From: Myxococcales bacterium
Lineage (GTDB): Bacteria > Myxococcota_A > UBA9042
DNA length: 64,000 nt
Assembly: GCA_009692425.1 (NCBI GenBank)
Contig: SHZF01000005.1
Location: 1-64,000 of the forward strand
Direction of reading: 5' to 3'
Shown: positions 8,237 to 19,922 of the stretch, one piece after another
How positions within the stretch are numbered: the first letter of the stretch is position 1
Layout of the letters: each line of letters starts with the position of its first letter
Notes under the pieces: generated by a model
Databases searched by the model: none
Seen by the model: the letters and a program-made list of their open reading frames with translations, nothing else
What the model was told of the DNA's origin: nothing
Made by a program: the position numbers and the translations under genes

Positions 8237-11200
8237 ATGTCGCTGCGCCGCCGAACCCACCTGCGCACCCACGATTGCGCGCACGCGGTGGGCGCACTGC
8301 TCGCACTGCTCGCACTGCTCGCGCTGGCCGCGTGCGCCGAGGAGGTGCCGGCCGGTGTGGACGCGGGCGTGGCGGCCGATTCCAACGCCATCGACAACGG
8401 GCGCGGCCTGAGCGACAGCGCGGCCGATGCGACGACGCCGGCCGAGGCAGAGGTCAGCGACAGCGAAACCGCCAGCCCTGCTCCCGACGCCGCCGTGGCG
8501 CCTGCCGTCATGCTGCCAACGCCGTGCAGCGCCGATGCCGACTGCGCGTTGCCGGTCCAGCCGTGCCAGCAAGGCAAGTGCCGCAGCGACGGCTACTGTG
8601 CGGTGTTCGTGGCCAGCGATGGCAGCGCCTGCAACGATGGCGACGCGTGTACGGCGGGCGAGGCCTGCCAGGCCGGCGCGTGCACGGGAGGCAAGCCCGC
8701 GTGCCACTGCACGACCAGTGCCGATTGCGCCAAGCTCGAAGACGGCAACGCCTGCAACGGCACGCTGTACTGCGACGCGACGGCGCAACCGTCCGTCTGC
8801 AAGGTGAATCCAGCGAGCGTCGTGGCGTGTGCGACCGCGGACGACGGCCCATGCAAGCAGACGACCTGCGACCTGGCCACCGGCAAGTGTGCGACCCACA
8901 GCAAACTCGACGGCGCCGCGTGCGACGATGGCATCGCCTGCAGCGTCGACGACACGTGCCAGCAAGGCGGATGCGCCGGCGGCAAGGCGATCTGCCAGTG
9001 CAAGACCAGTGCGGACTGCAGCGCGCTCGACGACGGCGACCTGTGCAATGGCACGCTGTACTGCGACACGAAGGTGTTTCCGTTCGCGTGCAAGGTGAAT
9101 TCGGCCACGCTCGTCAAGTGCCCCGGTGCGCTCGACACCGCGTGCGCAAAGAACACCTGCCAGAAGAAGACGGGCAAGTGCGCCGTCACGCTCGCGCCCG
9201 ACCCGACGCCATGTGACGACGGCGACAAGTGCAGCGCCGACGACCACTGCCTGGCCGGCAAGTGCAAAGGCGGCGCGAACACCTGCCCGTGCCTCGACAC
9301 CCCCGGGTGCGCGAAGTTCGAGGATGGCAACGGCTGCAACGGCACCCTGTTCTGCAACGTGGCGCTCCAGGTGCCTGGCTGCCAGGTCAATCCCGCCACC
9401 AAAGTCACGTGCCCGAGCGTCGGCGATACGGCCTGCGCGCTCCACGCCTGCGATCCGGCGTCCGGCGCATGCAAGGTCAAGAACGTCGCGGAGTTGGAGC
9501 CGTGCGACGACGGCAAGCTGTGCACCGAGGGCGACCATTGCGCCGCAGGGCAATGCGTGGCCGGCACGAATACCTGTCAATGCCAGCAGGACGCCGACTG
9601 TGCCAAGGCCGAAGACGGCAACCTTTGCAACGGCCTGCTGTATTGCGACAAGTCGGCCGCGCCATTCCAGTGCAAGGTGAACCCGAAGACGGTCGTCGGC
9701 TGCCCCGGTGGTGCGGACACGCCGTGTCTGAAAAACAAGTGCATCCCTGCCACGGGGCTGTGTGCGCCGACCGCAGTCAACGACGACGGTGCCTGCGATG
9801 CCGATGGCTACGGCTGCACCGTGGGCGACACCTGCCTGGAGGGCGCGTGCATCGCCGGCACGAACATCTGCGTGTGCGAGCAGGACAGCGACTGCGGCAA
9901 GTTCGAAGACGGCGATGTGTGCAACGGCCTGCTCTACTGCGACAAGACCCAGCAACCGTTCGCCTGCGAGATCAATCCGGCGACGCTGCTGGTGTGCCCC
10001 AGCGTGGACGACACGGCCTGCCTCGCCAACCAATGCCAGCCGAAAGACGGATCGTGCAAGCCCGTGCCGATCAACACGGGCGGCGCCTGCAACGCAGACG
10101 ACAACGTGTGCACGAAAGCGGACCTGTGCCAGGCCGGCAAGTGCGCGGCGGGGCCGAACACGTGCGCGTGCCAGGGCGACGCGGACTGCACGGCGCTCGA
10201 CGACGCGAACCTGTGCAATGGCAAGATGTTCTGCGACAAGTCGAAGGCGCCGTTCGTGTGCGGTGTCAACCCGGCGACGGTCGTCGCGTGCCCAGCGTTG
10301 CCGTCCGCATCCTGCATGGCCAACGTCTGCCAGCCCGCCACGGGCAGTTGCCAGCCGGTGCCCGTGGCCGCCGGCGCGGGGTGCAGCGATGCGAATCCGT
10401 GCACGGTCGGCGACAAGTGTCAGCAGGGGGCGTGCGTGGCCGGCGTGAACCTGTGCGCGTGCGCGACCGACACCGACTGCAACCTGTACGACGACGGCAA
10501 TGCGTGCAACGGCACGATGGTGTGCGACGTGGTCGTGCTGCCCCACAAGTGCAAGCCGACCGGCAAGGTGGTGACGTGTCCGCCAAGCCAGGCCGAGTGT
10601 GCGACCTCGGCGTGCGACCCCAAGACCGGCCTGTGCCTGAAGACGCCGCACCCCGACAAGCAGGGCAAGGCGTGCGACGACGACGACACGTGCACGCTGC
10701 TGACGACGTGCCAGGGCAGCGAGTGCGCGCCCGCCGACACGAAGGACTGCAATGACCTCGACGGGTGCACGGTGGACAAGTGCGAGCCCGCGCTCGGCTG
10801 CGTGGCGACGCCCACGCCGGGCGTGCCTTGCGACGACGGCAATCTGTGCACGACCGGCGACGCGTGCTCCAAGCTCGGGTGCCAGGGCGGTCCCCTGCCG
10901 TGCACCGACCTGGGCCCGTGCACGAAGGCGGTGTGTGACGCGGCGCTCGGTTGCGGCACGCAACTGCTCGACGGCCTGCCATGCGACGACGGCAACCCGT
11001 GTTCGCTGGGCGACAAATGCCAGGCCGCCCAGTGCGCGGGCGATGTGACGCAGTGCGACGACGGCAACCCGTGCACGGTCGAGGCGTGCGGCCCCAAGGG
11101 TTGCGTCCTGCAACTGACCGGACTCCTGGCCGGGTGCAACGACGGCAACACGTGTACCCAGGGCGACACATGCGTCATGGGCGCGTGTACGGGGTCGCCG

Positions 11201-12505
11201 CTACAGTGCCCCGATAGCGACCCCTGCACGAGCGATGTGTGCGACCCGGCGCAGGGCTGCTCGCCGCTGGGCAATCCAAAGTTGGCGTGCGACGACAAAA
11301 ACCCATGTACGCTGGATAGTTGTGTGGAGAATTTCGGCTGTGTGGCGACTGGACTCGACGCCGGGTCGTGCCCGACCGGCACGTGCAAGGCAGGCAGCTG
11401 TGGCGGAGGCTGCGCGTACGGCGCCTCGTTCATCGACGTCCAGGGGGGCATCGAGGCGCTCGTCGGCCTGGCTGCCGTGAGCCTGAGCGATGTGCTCGCC
11501 GTGGGCCACCGCGCCGTGGCGCCGATGGAGGAACCGGACGGTTTCGCCGTGCGCTACAACGTGGCAGGAACCGTCGTGTGGACGAAATCGATCGGTGGCG
11601 TTGGCGAGCAACGCTTCTTCGGCGTGGCAGCGGCAGGTTCCTTTGCCGTCGCGGTCGGCCAGACGGCGAGCGCAACCGATGGCGTGCAAGGTTGGGCGGT
11701 GGCGGTCGGCGCCGACGGCAGCGTGGCGTGGCAAGCGACGCTGGGCGGCAAGGACACCGATCGCCTCGACGGCGTGCTGGCGTTGCCGAACGGGGCGTGG
11801 CTGGCCGTCGGGCAGAAGGGGGACGACGGGTGGGCCGTCATCGGCGATTCAACCGGCAAGATCGGACAGAACCAGGCGATCGCCGTGGCGGGGGGAACGA
11901 CGGCACGGTTGACTGCGGTGGCGGCGCTGCCGGGTGCCGTCATCTTTGCGCCGATCGCCGTCGGGCGGGCCGAGGGCGCCGGGTCGCAAGATGGCTGGGT
12001 CGTCCGCCTCGATGCTGCCGGGAAGGCCGCAGCCCAGACCCTGCTCGGCGGCGGCGGGGCCGACCAGTTCGACGCGGTCGTGGCAGTTCCCGACGGTGGT
12101 GCCGTCGCCGTCGGGCAGACGACCGTCGCGGGCGTCGTGCGGCCGTGGTGGGTGCGTCTTGATGCGGCGGGCACCGTGACGAGCGAATGGAAGGGGCTGA
12201 GCCCGCTAAACCAGGGCCTATACGGCGTCGCGGAGGTCGGCGTCGGAATGCTCGTCGGCGTCGGGACCTCGGCGCTCAAGATCGGCGACGGCAGCGCGAG
12301 TGCGGGGTATGCGGTCCAGTTCGACGTGGCGGGTGTCGCCGCTTGGCAGAAGTTGCTGGTGCCGGGAACGAACGGTCGGCTGGCTGGGGTCGCCCAGATC
12401 GGCACCACGCTGGTGGCGGTCGGCACGGCGACGCGCGTGGGCAAGAAGGAGCCGGACGGCTGGCTCCAGCGATTCGACCTCGATGGCAAGCTTTTCTGTC
12501 CCTAG
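8237..12505 (+). CDS. Large Cys-rich repeat lipoprotein with C-terminal propeller-like region
   Basis: 1422 residues from ATG 8237, with gagga just upstream; an in-frame GTG at 8216 is less likely. The signal ends in the lipobox LAACA. A D/A-rich linker of about 60 residues follows, then roughly 1000 residues of Cys-rich repeats. The long unit (about 95 residues) contains EDGNxCNGxLYCD, FxCKVNP and CTxGDxCxxGxCxxGTNxC; towards 10.7-11.4 kb it shortens to CDDGNPCTxGDxC units. The final 340 residues lack Cys and show repeating VAVGQT/GWAV segments, consistent with a beta-propeller of delta-60 or kelch type. It is probably a surface or adhesion protein stiffened by disulfides. Function unknown. 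The long minus-strand frame over it is a shadow. Confidence 0.88.
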   Translation: MSLRRRTHLRTHDCAHAVGALLALLALLALAACAEEVPAGVDAGVAADSNAIDNGRGLSDSAADATTPAEAEVSDSETASPAPDAAVAPAVMLPTPCSADADCALPVQPCQQGKCRSDGYCAVFVASDGSACNDGDACTAGEACQAGACTGGKPACHCTTSADCAKLEDGNACNGTLYCDATAQPSVCKVNPASVVACATADDGPCKQTTCDLATGKCATHSKLDGAACDDGIACSVDDTCQQGGCAGGKAICQCKTSADCSALDDGDLCNGTLYCDTKVFPFACKVNSATLVKCPGALDTACAKNTCQKKTGKCAVTLAPDPTPCDDGDKCSADDHCLAGKCKGGANTCPCLDTPGCAKFEDGNGCNGTLFCNVALQVPGCQVNPATKVTCPSVGDTACALHACDPASGACKVKNVAELEPCDDGKLCTEGDHCAAGQCVAGTNTCQCQQDADCAKAEDGNLCNGLLYCDKSAAPFQCKVNPKTVVGCPGGADTPCLKNKCIPATGLCAPTAVNDDGACDADGYGCTVGDTCLEGACIAGTNICVCEQDSDCGKFEDGDVCNGLLYCDKTQQPFACEINPATLLVCPSVDDTACLANQCQPKDGSCKPVPINTGGACNADDNVCTKADLCQAGKCAAGPNTCACQGDADCTALDDANLCNGKMFCDKSKAPFVCGVNPATVVACPALPSASCMANVCQPATGSCQPVPVAAGAGCSDANPCTVGDKCQQGACVAGVNLCACATDTDCNLYDDGNACNGTMVCDVVVLPHKCKPTGKVVTCPPSQAECATSACDPKTGLCLKTPHPDKQGKACDDDDTCTLLTTCQGSECAPADTKDCNDLDGCTVDKCEPALGCVATPTPGVPCDDGNLCTTGDACSKLGCQGGPLPCTDLGPCTKAVCDAALGCGTQLLDGLPCDDGNPCSLGDKCQAAQCAGDVTQCDDGNPCTVEACGPKGCVLQLTGLLAGCNDGNTCTQGDTCVMGACTGSPLQCPDSDPCTSDVCDPAQGCSPLGNPKLACDDKNPCTLDSCVENFGCVATGLDAGSCPTGTCKAGSCGGGCAYGASFIDVQGGIEALVGLAAVSLSDVLAVGHRAVAPMEEPDGFAVRYNVAGTVVWTKSIGGVGEQRFFGVAAAGSFAVAVGQTASATDGVQGWAVAVGADGSVAWQATLGGKDTDRLDGVLALPNGAWLAVGQKGDDGWAVIGDSTGKIGQNQAIAVAGGTTARLTAVAALPGAVIFAPIAVGRAEGAGSQDGWVVRLDAAGKAAAQTLLGGGGADQFDAVVAVPDGGAVAVGQTTVAGVVRPWWVRLDAAGTVTSEWKGLSPLNQGLYGVAEVGVGMLVGVGTSALKIGDGSASAGYAVQFDVAGVAAWQKLLVPGTNGRLAGVAQIGTTLVAVGTATRVGKKEPDGWLQRFDLDGKLFCP

Positions 12506-12595
12506 CCCCGGCGCAGGGCGCGCACGGCGGCGGGCGGCGATTGCCTGCGGGCCGCCGCAGTGAGAAAGTGGCCCGGGCAACGAGAGGCGGATCGC

Positions 12596-14472
<1,877 letters not shown>

Positions 14473-14476
<4 letters not shown>

Positions 14477-15471
14477 AGACGAGGCAGCCGCCAGCATTCC
14501 GGGTCCTGTCGGGCAGCGCGCGTGCCGCCGTGTGCCTTGCCCTCGGCTCCCCGTTCCTTGCCATGGGCTCCGCGACCCTTGCCATCCGCTCCGCGTGGGC
14601 CCAGTCGGCGCCGGTCCCGTCTCGGGCCGATGAGGCCGCCGCGCTGTCCATCGTCGCCCGCGCCAAGGCCGACGGCGGCGAACTCGCGCTCGCCGCCGAC
14701 ATGTACCTGCAGGCCCACCGGATGAACGCCGCCGTCGCGGGCTACCTGTACAGCGCCGCGCGCTGCTTCCACAAGGCAAGCGCCTGGGAGGCGGCCGACC
14801 GCGAGTACCGCCGCTTTCTCGAGACGGCGCCCGCCGTCGACGCCGCGCGCGCCAAGGCCGTCGAGTACCTGGCCGAGGTGGCGCCGCGCCTCGCCGAAGC
14901 CCGCGCTGCCGAGGCCCAGGCAGCGAGCGCAAGCCAGATTGAAGAATCGCGCCGGCAAGCAGAGGCACGCAAGACCGAGGCCGACGGCAAGGTTGCCGAA
15001 GCGCTCCGGACCGCCGAAGCCCGCAAGGCGAGCGAAGCGGCAGCCCTGCGCAAGAGCGAGGCAGCGGCAGAATCGGCCGCCGAAGCCGAGCGCAGGCAAG
15101 CCGCTGCGGCAGAGACGGCGCGCCAGCAGGCTGCGGCGATGTCGTCGGGCCACCGCACGGTCGCATGGCTCGCAGTGGCCGGGGGCGTCGCGGCGGCTGG
15201 GGGCGGCGTGGCGCTGTGGCTGGGGGCGAACGCGGATTTCGACGCCTTGCAGAGCAAGCTCAACGCGAAGGACGGGGCCGGCAAGATCACCGGAATCCCG
15301 CGCGAAGATGCCACAACCATGCAAGATGAGGCGAACCTGCGGCGCGGCCTGGGCATGGGTCTGGTTGCCATGGGTGCGGTCGGGCTCGGCGTGGGGAGTT
15401 GGCTGCTTGCGTCTGCGGCTCCCAGCGTGGCAATCGAGGCGAGGCAGGTGTGGGTGGCATGGCAGTTCTGA
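14473..15471 (+). CDS. TPR/coiled-coil protein with two membrane segments, kinase partner
   Basis: 332 residues; its ATG overlaps the kinase stop by 4 nt, so the genes are translationally coupled. An N-terminal signal peptide ends near AWAQS (about residue 47). Next is a TPR-like helical region (about 55-130, LAADMYLQAHRM and YSAARCFHKASAWEAADREYRRFLE). An Ala/Glu/Arg-rich coiled coil spans about 130-220 (AEARKTEADGKV-type heptads). Two hydrophobic helices (about 232-253 and 298-320) flank an external loop. This arrangement is often found beside Ser/Thr kinases in Myxococcota-like genomes, where such proteins are likely envelope-located scaffold or substrate proteins. A specific role is unproven. 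Confidence 0.8.
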
Positions 15472-15602
15472 ACCGTCGCAGTGGGGCGCTGCTGGGCGTG
15501 GCGTGGCTGTGGGCGCTGCCGGCGGGGGCGAGCGAGCCACGGTGGCCCGCCGGCCGGTGCCGCCCTGCGCCTGCATTTTTGACCCCGCGCGCGGCGGTGT
15601 GA
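15459..15602 (+). pseudogene. Short signal-peptide ORF, possibly truncated third gene of the kinase cluster
   Basis: An ATG at 15459 overlaps the end of the TPR gene and opens a 47-codon frame. Residues 1-24 look like a good Sec signal peptide (NRRSGALLGVAWLWALPAGA, then SEP). After only about 20 more residues the frame stops at 15602, precisely where an intergenic repeat copy begins. The simplest reading is the 5' end of a secreted-protein gene, truncated when the repeat or a deletion entered. A genuine 47-residue secreted peptide is the alternative. Low confidence either way. Confidence 0.35.
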
Positions 15603-15603
15603 T

Positions 15604-15662
15604 ACCGAAGCCCGCCGAATCGGATCGAGGCCTCGCGACGAACGCGACGAGCGAGGCAGAAG
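15604..15662 (+). repeat. Dispersed intergenic repeat, partial copy A
   Basis: The segment aagcccgccgaatcggatcg at 15608-15627, followed by agg-c-ctcgcgacga, is almost identical to the reverse complement of the copy at 58600-58706. The opposite end (CGCCGAAGGCGG type) is not found before asnB, so this copy is incomplete. See the findings for the family. Confidence 0.7.
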
Positions 15663-15741
15663 ATGCCGGAGACGGCCTTGACACCAACCCGCGCTCTCGT
15701 ACTGTGCCCGCTCGGGCAACGGCGCTGGGGCAAGGCAAGCC

Positions 15742-17640
15742 ATGTGCGGGTTGGTGGGTGCATTCGCAGGGAGCGGCGACGCGCGCGGCCTGACCGACCG
15801 CCTCGCCCGCGGCGCCGATGCGATCGCCCACCGTGGGCCCGACGATTCCGGTGCGTACTGCGACGGCCCCGTGGCGTTGGGCTTTCGGCGCCTGGCCATC
15901 TTGGACCTGAGCCCGCTGGGCCACCAGCCGATGGCGTCAGCGAGGGGCGATTGGATCATCGTCTTCAACGGAGAAATCTACAACTTCATTGAGTTGCGGC
16001 GTGAATTGGAAGACGTCGGCGTCCGCTTCCGCAGCGCAACGGACACGGAGGTGTTGGTCGAGGCGTTGGAGCACTGGGGCCTCGCCGCCTTCGGTCGCTT
16101 CAATGGCATGTGGGCCGTGCTGGCGTGGCAGCGCTCGACGCAGACTTTGCTCGCCTGCCGCGATCCGTGGGGCATCAAGCCGCTGTACGCGTCCAAGACA
16201 GGCGACACTCTATTTTTTGCCAGTGAGATCAAAGCCATGCGCGCCATGGGCGTCGACCTGGGCACACCCAACATGGTGGCCGCGCGCGCATTTCTCGACG
16301 TCGGCGAACTCGATACGGGAACGCGCACACTCTACCGCAACGTCGAGCGCCTGGAGCCTGGCCAGGTCTACCTGTATCGCGCCGGAGCGGCGCCCCGCAG
16401 GCACACCATCGACACGGACGCCTGGCGCGTCGATGCCACACCTTTCGCCCGCTCCTCGGCAGGGGAACAGGAGTTCGTGGAGCGGTTCCGCGCGGCATTC
16501 TTGGCGGCGGTGAGGATTCGGCTGCGGTCGGACGTAGCGGTGGGCACCTGCCTCTCGGGCGGCCTGGATTCGACGGCCATCGCGTGCGCGGCAGCGCGGT
16601 TCCTGCCGTCGGACCGCACCCAGCATTGTCGCCACGCCTTCACCGCCCTGATTCCCGAATACGACGAACGGCGCTACATCAAGGCCGTGGTCGACCAATC
16701 CCACGCGAGTTGGCACACCACCGTGGCGGACGACGGCCAGGTTGCCGCCGAAATCGAGGGGTTCTTCCGCGCCCACGACGAGCCCGTCCACACCCTGGGG
16801 GCGTTCGCGGGCTACCTCGTGATGGCGCTGGCACGCCGGGAGGGCGTCAAGGTGCTGCTCAATGGCCAAGGCTCCGACGAGTTGCTGGCCGGTTATCCCT
16901 CCTCCACGGGATCTTACCTGCGTTCCGTGCTGCACAGAGACGGCCTGGTCTATGCCGCCGGCCAGGCCGTGGCCGAGGGGGGTTCGGTGCTGGCCGGCGC
17001 ACGCTTGCTGGCCCGTGCCGCCAGCGCGGGCCTCGCGGCACACCTGCCGCCAGCGCTCGCCAGACGCACACGCGCGCTGGTGTCGCTCGCCGCGGCCAAA
17101 GAGGGGCCAGACCTTATCGCGAGGACAGGCCCGTTGGCCGCACGCGGCGACGACGAGCCTGCACGGGGCGAAGGGTTGCCGCTGGCACTCGAGAACCAGT
17201 TCCGGCGCTTCCCGTTGCCGCTCTACCTGCGCGTTGAGGACACGAACTCGTCTGCGTATTCCATCGAGGCGCGGCTCCCGTTCCTGGACCCGACCGTGGT
17301 TGCGCTCGCCCGCGTCGCTCCCGCGTCGCTGCTCCGTCGCGACGGCATGAACAAGTTCCTGTTGCGCCGCATCCTGCCAGGCCTCGTGCCCGACATCGTG
17401 TGGCAACGACGGGACAAGATGGGGTTTCCCGTGCCGAGCGCGCGCTGGCTGCGCGAACCTCTGCGGGCGCGCTTCCTGCGCACGTTGGCGCCGGCGGTGC
17501 TGGCGCGGCGCGGCTGGTACGATGCAGGGGTCGTCGCGGACTTGACCGGCCGTTTTCTTGCGACGGACGGGCCGATGCCGCCCCCGCTGCAGCGCCTGTT
17601 CATGCTCGAGAGTTGGGCGCAGATGCACCTGGACGGGTGA
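15742..17640 (+). CDS. asnB: Asparagine synthetase (glutamine-hydrolysing)
   Basis: 632 residues. Makes asparagine from aspartate, ATP and glutamine, or uses the same chemistry to amidate another carboxylate. The N-terminal Ntn glutaminase domain starts MCGLVG, with Cys2 as nucleophile after Met removal, and carries AHRGPDD, FNGEIYNF and the SATDTEV segment. The synthetase domain has the ATP-pyrophosphatase loop SGGLDSTAIA (about 273-282) and GQGSDELLAGYP downstream. C-terminal LPFLDPTVVALA and the RRDKMGFPVP segment are also typical of the AsnB/AsnO family. A stand-alone gene within generally surface-protein-coding neighbours; some AsnB paralogues modify cell-wall or polysaccharide carboxylates, so a biosynthetic role is probable but not certain. 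Confidence 0.92.
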   Translation: MCGLVGAFAGSGDARGLTDRLARGADAIAHRGPDDSGAYCDGPVALGFRRLAILDLSPLGHQPMASARGDWIIVFNGEIYNFIELRRELEDVGVRFRSATDTEVLVEALEHWGLAAFGRFNGMWAVLAWQRSTQTLLACRDPWGIKPLYASKTGDTLFFASEIKAMRAMGVDLGTPNMVAARAFLDVGELDTGTRTLYRNVERLEPGQVYLYRAGAAPRRHTIDTDAWRVDATPFARSSAGEQEFVERFRAAFLAAVRIRLRSDVAVGTCLSGGLDSTAIACAAARFLPSDRTQHCRHAFTALIPEYDERRYIKAVVDQSHASWHTTVADDGQVAAEIEGFFRAHDEPVHTLGAFAGYLVMALARREGVKVLLNGQGSDELLAGYPSSTGSYLRSVLHRDGLVYAAGQAVAEGGSVLAGARLLARAASAGLAAHLPPALARRTRALVSLAAAKEGPDLIARTGPLAARGDDEPARGEGLPLALENQFRRFPLPLYLRVEDTNSSAYSIEARLPFLDPTVVALARVAPASLLRRDGMNKFLLRRILPGLVPDIVWQRRDKMGFPVPSARWLREPLRARFLRTLAPAVLARRGWYDAGVVADLTGRFLATDGPMPPPLQRLFMLESWAQMHLDG

Positions 17641-17643
17641 ACG

Positions 17644-17816
17644 ATGCCGATGCGGCCGACCTGGATGGCAGTGGCGACGGTGGTCGCGGCCACCGCATGT
17701 GGAACGGAGGCCACCGCCCGGGGCGGGCACGGACGCCAGCGCAGCCGAACTGGTCGGTGCGAGCGAGGCGGGGCCGGTCAATGGGGCGCCCGTGGTCCGC
17801 GGGGGTGTGCAAGTAG
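17644..17816 (+). pseudogene. Possible frameshifted lipoprotein remnant
   Basis: Four bases after asnB an ATG opens a frame whose first 25 residues look like a lipoprotein signal (MAVATVVAATACGTE). The frame then turns into Arg-rich sequence without protein character. In the +1 frame from about 17715 a D/A/S/G-rich stretch (GTDASAAELVGASEAGPV) resembles the linkers after other lipobox sequences here. This suggests one frameshift in a short decayed lipoprotein gene. The evidence is compositional only. Confidence 0.3.
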
Positions 17817-17885
17817 CGCGAATTGCAGACTGCCTGCGCCAAGCGTACCCTGCACGCCGCAGCGCCGTTCGCCGCCAGAGTCGCC

Positions 17886-19895
17886 ATGTTTCGTCCGCTT
17901 GCCCCCTTGCCTTCCTCGTTGATGTCGATCGCGGTGCTCGCAGCCGGGTTGACCGTCGCCGGCCGCGCCCACGCCACCGTGCCGGCCCAGTTCTCCGTGC
18001 AAGGCGTGATCTACGCAACCGCCGGCGGCGCCGCGCCCGATGGCGGCTACGATGGCGTGTTCCGATTGTACGACGCGGAGTTCAACGGCAAGGAGCTGTG
18101 GCAGGAGGGCACGCAGACCTTCGTGGTCAAGGCGGGCCTGTTCCAGCATGTGCTCGGTGTGAAGAAGGCGCTCGACCCGGCGCTGTTCACGGGCGCAGCC
18201 GAGGTGTGGCTCGGCATCCAGTTGCAGGGCGACCCCGAACTGCCGCGCCGCCGCCTGCTGTCGGTGCCGTTCGCGTTGCGGGCCACCTTGGCCGAGGGGC
18301 TCGACTGCTCGGGATGCGTCAAGCTGTCTCATTTGGACGCTGCCGTGCTGGCCGGATTCGCGAAGACCGCCGACCTGTCGAAAGTCGCCCTGAGCGGCGA
18401 GTACGGCGATCTGCAGGGCGGTCCCGACCTGACGCACTACGCCTCGAAGAAGGAACTCTCCCCCGTCGCGCTGACCGGCCAATACAAGGACCTGACCGGC
18501 ATCCCGCCCGCCGCCAAGCTCGACGCCGCGTGCGGCAGCGGCCTCGTGATGAAGGGCATCAAGGCCAACGGCAGCTACGACTGCGTGGCCGGCGGCGTCG
18601 ATCCCAGCGGCCTGCCCCAGGACGGCCTCGACGAGATTTCGGGCGGCCTGCTGACGACGGAGTTCAACGAGGTGGCGACGACGGCGAAGGTGCCGATCCC
18701 GCTGCTCGACAACAACCCCGGCGGCATCACGGACGAGATCGACGTGCCCGACTTCGGCACCGCCCAGGCCCTGACCGTGCACGTCCAGGTCGACAACAGC
18801 GACCTCGCCACGGTGCGCGTGCTGCTCGTCGATCCCGCCGGCGGCAAGCACGCGCTGTACGACAAGAACGGGCCCGGCAAGGCGCTGGACGCAAAGTACC
18901 CGGCGCCCGACAAACAGGTCAGCGGAGACCTCAGCACGTGGTTCGGCAAGAACCCCAAGGGCAAGTGGCAGCTCAATGTGGTCGACATCGGTTTTCTCGA
19001 CAACAAGACCGACGGGGCGCTCAAAGGGTGGAGCATCCAAGTCAAGATCGCGTCGACCAAGAAGGTCGGCGTGCAAGGTGGCCTCATCCTGCTCAACGCC
19101 AAGGACCCGCCCTATCCGTGCGGGCCGAGCGTGGCCGGCTCGCTGTACTTCGACAGCGTGACGAAGGCGGTGCGCTACTGCGACGGCACCTCCTGGCGTA
19201 ACCTCGCCGACACGTGTGGCAACGGCATCGTCGACCCGACTGAGGAGTGCGACGACGGCAACAACACGACGGGCGACGGTTGTAGCACGACGTGCGTGGC
19301 GGCGCTCGGCTTCACGAAAGGCAAGCCTGCAGCGAGTTGCCTGAACATTATCGACGCTGCGAAAATCTCCAACGACAAGATCAAGACCGGCGACTTCTGG
19401 GTCAAGGCGCCCAAGGGCCAGGTGCTGCAGGTGTGGTGCGACATGGATTCCGAGGGCGGCGGCTACACGTACTTCGCCGTGCCGAGCGGCAAGTCGACAT
19501 CGCGCTCGACCGACGACAACACGTGCAAGGACTATGGCCTCGACATCTTCTACCCGCGCAGCAAGGAGCAGTGGACGGCGGTGCTCGCCAAGTACGGCGA
19601 CAGCTACTTCGCGACGATCCCGGGCGTGACGAAGCCGGGCGGTGGCGGCAACTACACGGGCTGCATCATGCGCCACCCGGCGTCGTACGGCGCCAACAGT
19701 TGCGGCGACTGGCGCGTGCCCGACAACGGCCGCTGGTGGATGCGCGATGCCACCTACAGCGAGCCCAACGGTGACTACGAGGCGAATTGCTGGCTGAGCA
19801 TGTACAAGTTCGACCCCGGCGACATCCAGTTCAACGACGGCAGTTGCAGCTACTCCACGTCGAAGTACCTGTGCTCGACGAACGACAAGAAGTAG
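17886..19895 (+). CDS. Secreted protein with P-domain, DUF4215 motif and C-terminal Cys domain
   Basis: 669 residues from ATG 17886 (an upstream TTG at 17823 is disfavoured because it would precede the signal peptide). The signal peptide ends near GRAHA (about residue 25). Residues about 30-250 look like a secreted multi-beta region. Residues about 265-395 match a proprotein-convertase P-domain (jelly roll): VPIPLLDNNPGGITDEIDVPD, LTVHVQVDNSDLATVRVLLVDPAG, then WFGKNPKGKWQLNVVD. Residues about 440-470 carry a DUF4215 motif, CGNGIVDPTEECDDGNN. The final 190 residues have a fibrinogen-like start (VWCDMDSEGGGYTYF) and conserved Cys, suggesting a carbohydrate- or protein-binding module. No protease domain is present, so the P-domain is not accompanied by a subtilase here. 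Confidence 0.85.
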   Translation: MFRPLAPLPSSLMSIAVLAAGLTVAGRAHATVPAQFSVQGVIYATAGGAAPDGGYDGVFRLYDAEFNGKELWQEGTQTFVVKAGLFQHVLGVKKALDPALFTGAAEVWLGIQLQGDPELPRRRLLSVPFALRATLAEGLDCSGCVKLSHLDAAVLAGFAKTADLSKVALSGEYGDLQGGPDLTHYASKKELSPVALTGQYKDLTGIPPAAKLDAACGSGLVMKGIKANGSYDCVAGGVDPSGLPQDGLDEISGGLLTTEFNEVATTAKVPIPLLDNNPGGITDEIDVPDFGTAQALTVHVQVDNSDLATVRVLLVDPAGGKHALYDKNGPGKALDAKYPAPDKQVSGDLSTWFGKNPKGKWQLNVVDIGFLDNKTDGALKGWSIQVKIASTKKVGVQGGLILLNAKDPPYPCGPSVAGSLYFDSVTKAVRYCDGTSWRNLADTCGNGIVDPTEECDDGNNTTGDGCSTTCVAALGFTKGKPAASCLNIIDAAKISNDKIKTGDFWVKAPKGQVLQVWCDMDSEGGGYTYFAVPSGKSTSRSTDDNTCKDYGLDIFYPRSKEQWTAVLAKYGDSYFATIPGVTKPGGGGNYTGCIMRHPASYGANSCGDWRVPDNGRWWMRDATYSEPNGDYEANCWLSMYKFDPGDIQFNDGSCSYSTSKYLCSTNDKK

Positions 19896-19922
19896 GGCTG
19901 CACCGGCGCCGCCCGCCTAGCA

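Noticed and set aside
8216-8237. GTG start 21 nt before the Cys-rich lipoprotein ATG
   Set aside because: The ATG at 8237 has a better Shine-Dalgarno spacing (gagga) and immediately precedes the charged n-region of the signal.
7901-11113. 1070-residue minus-strand ORF
   Set aside because: Lies over the Cys-rich lipoprotein; it consists of Arg/Val/Ala/His runs caused by GC-rich codon bias, with no domain or start signal.
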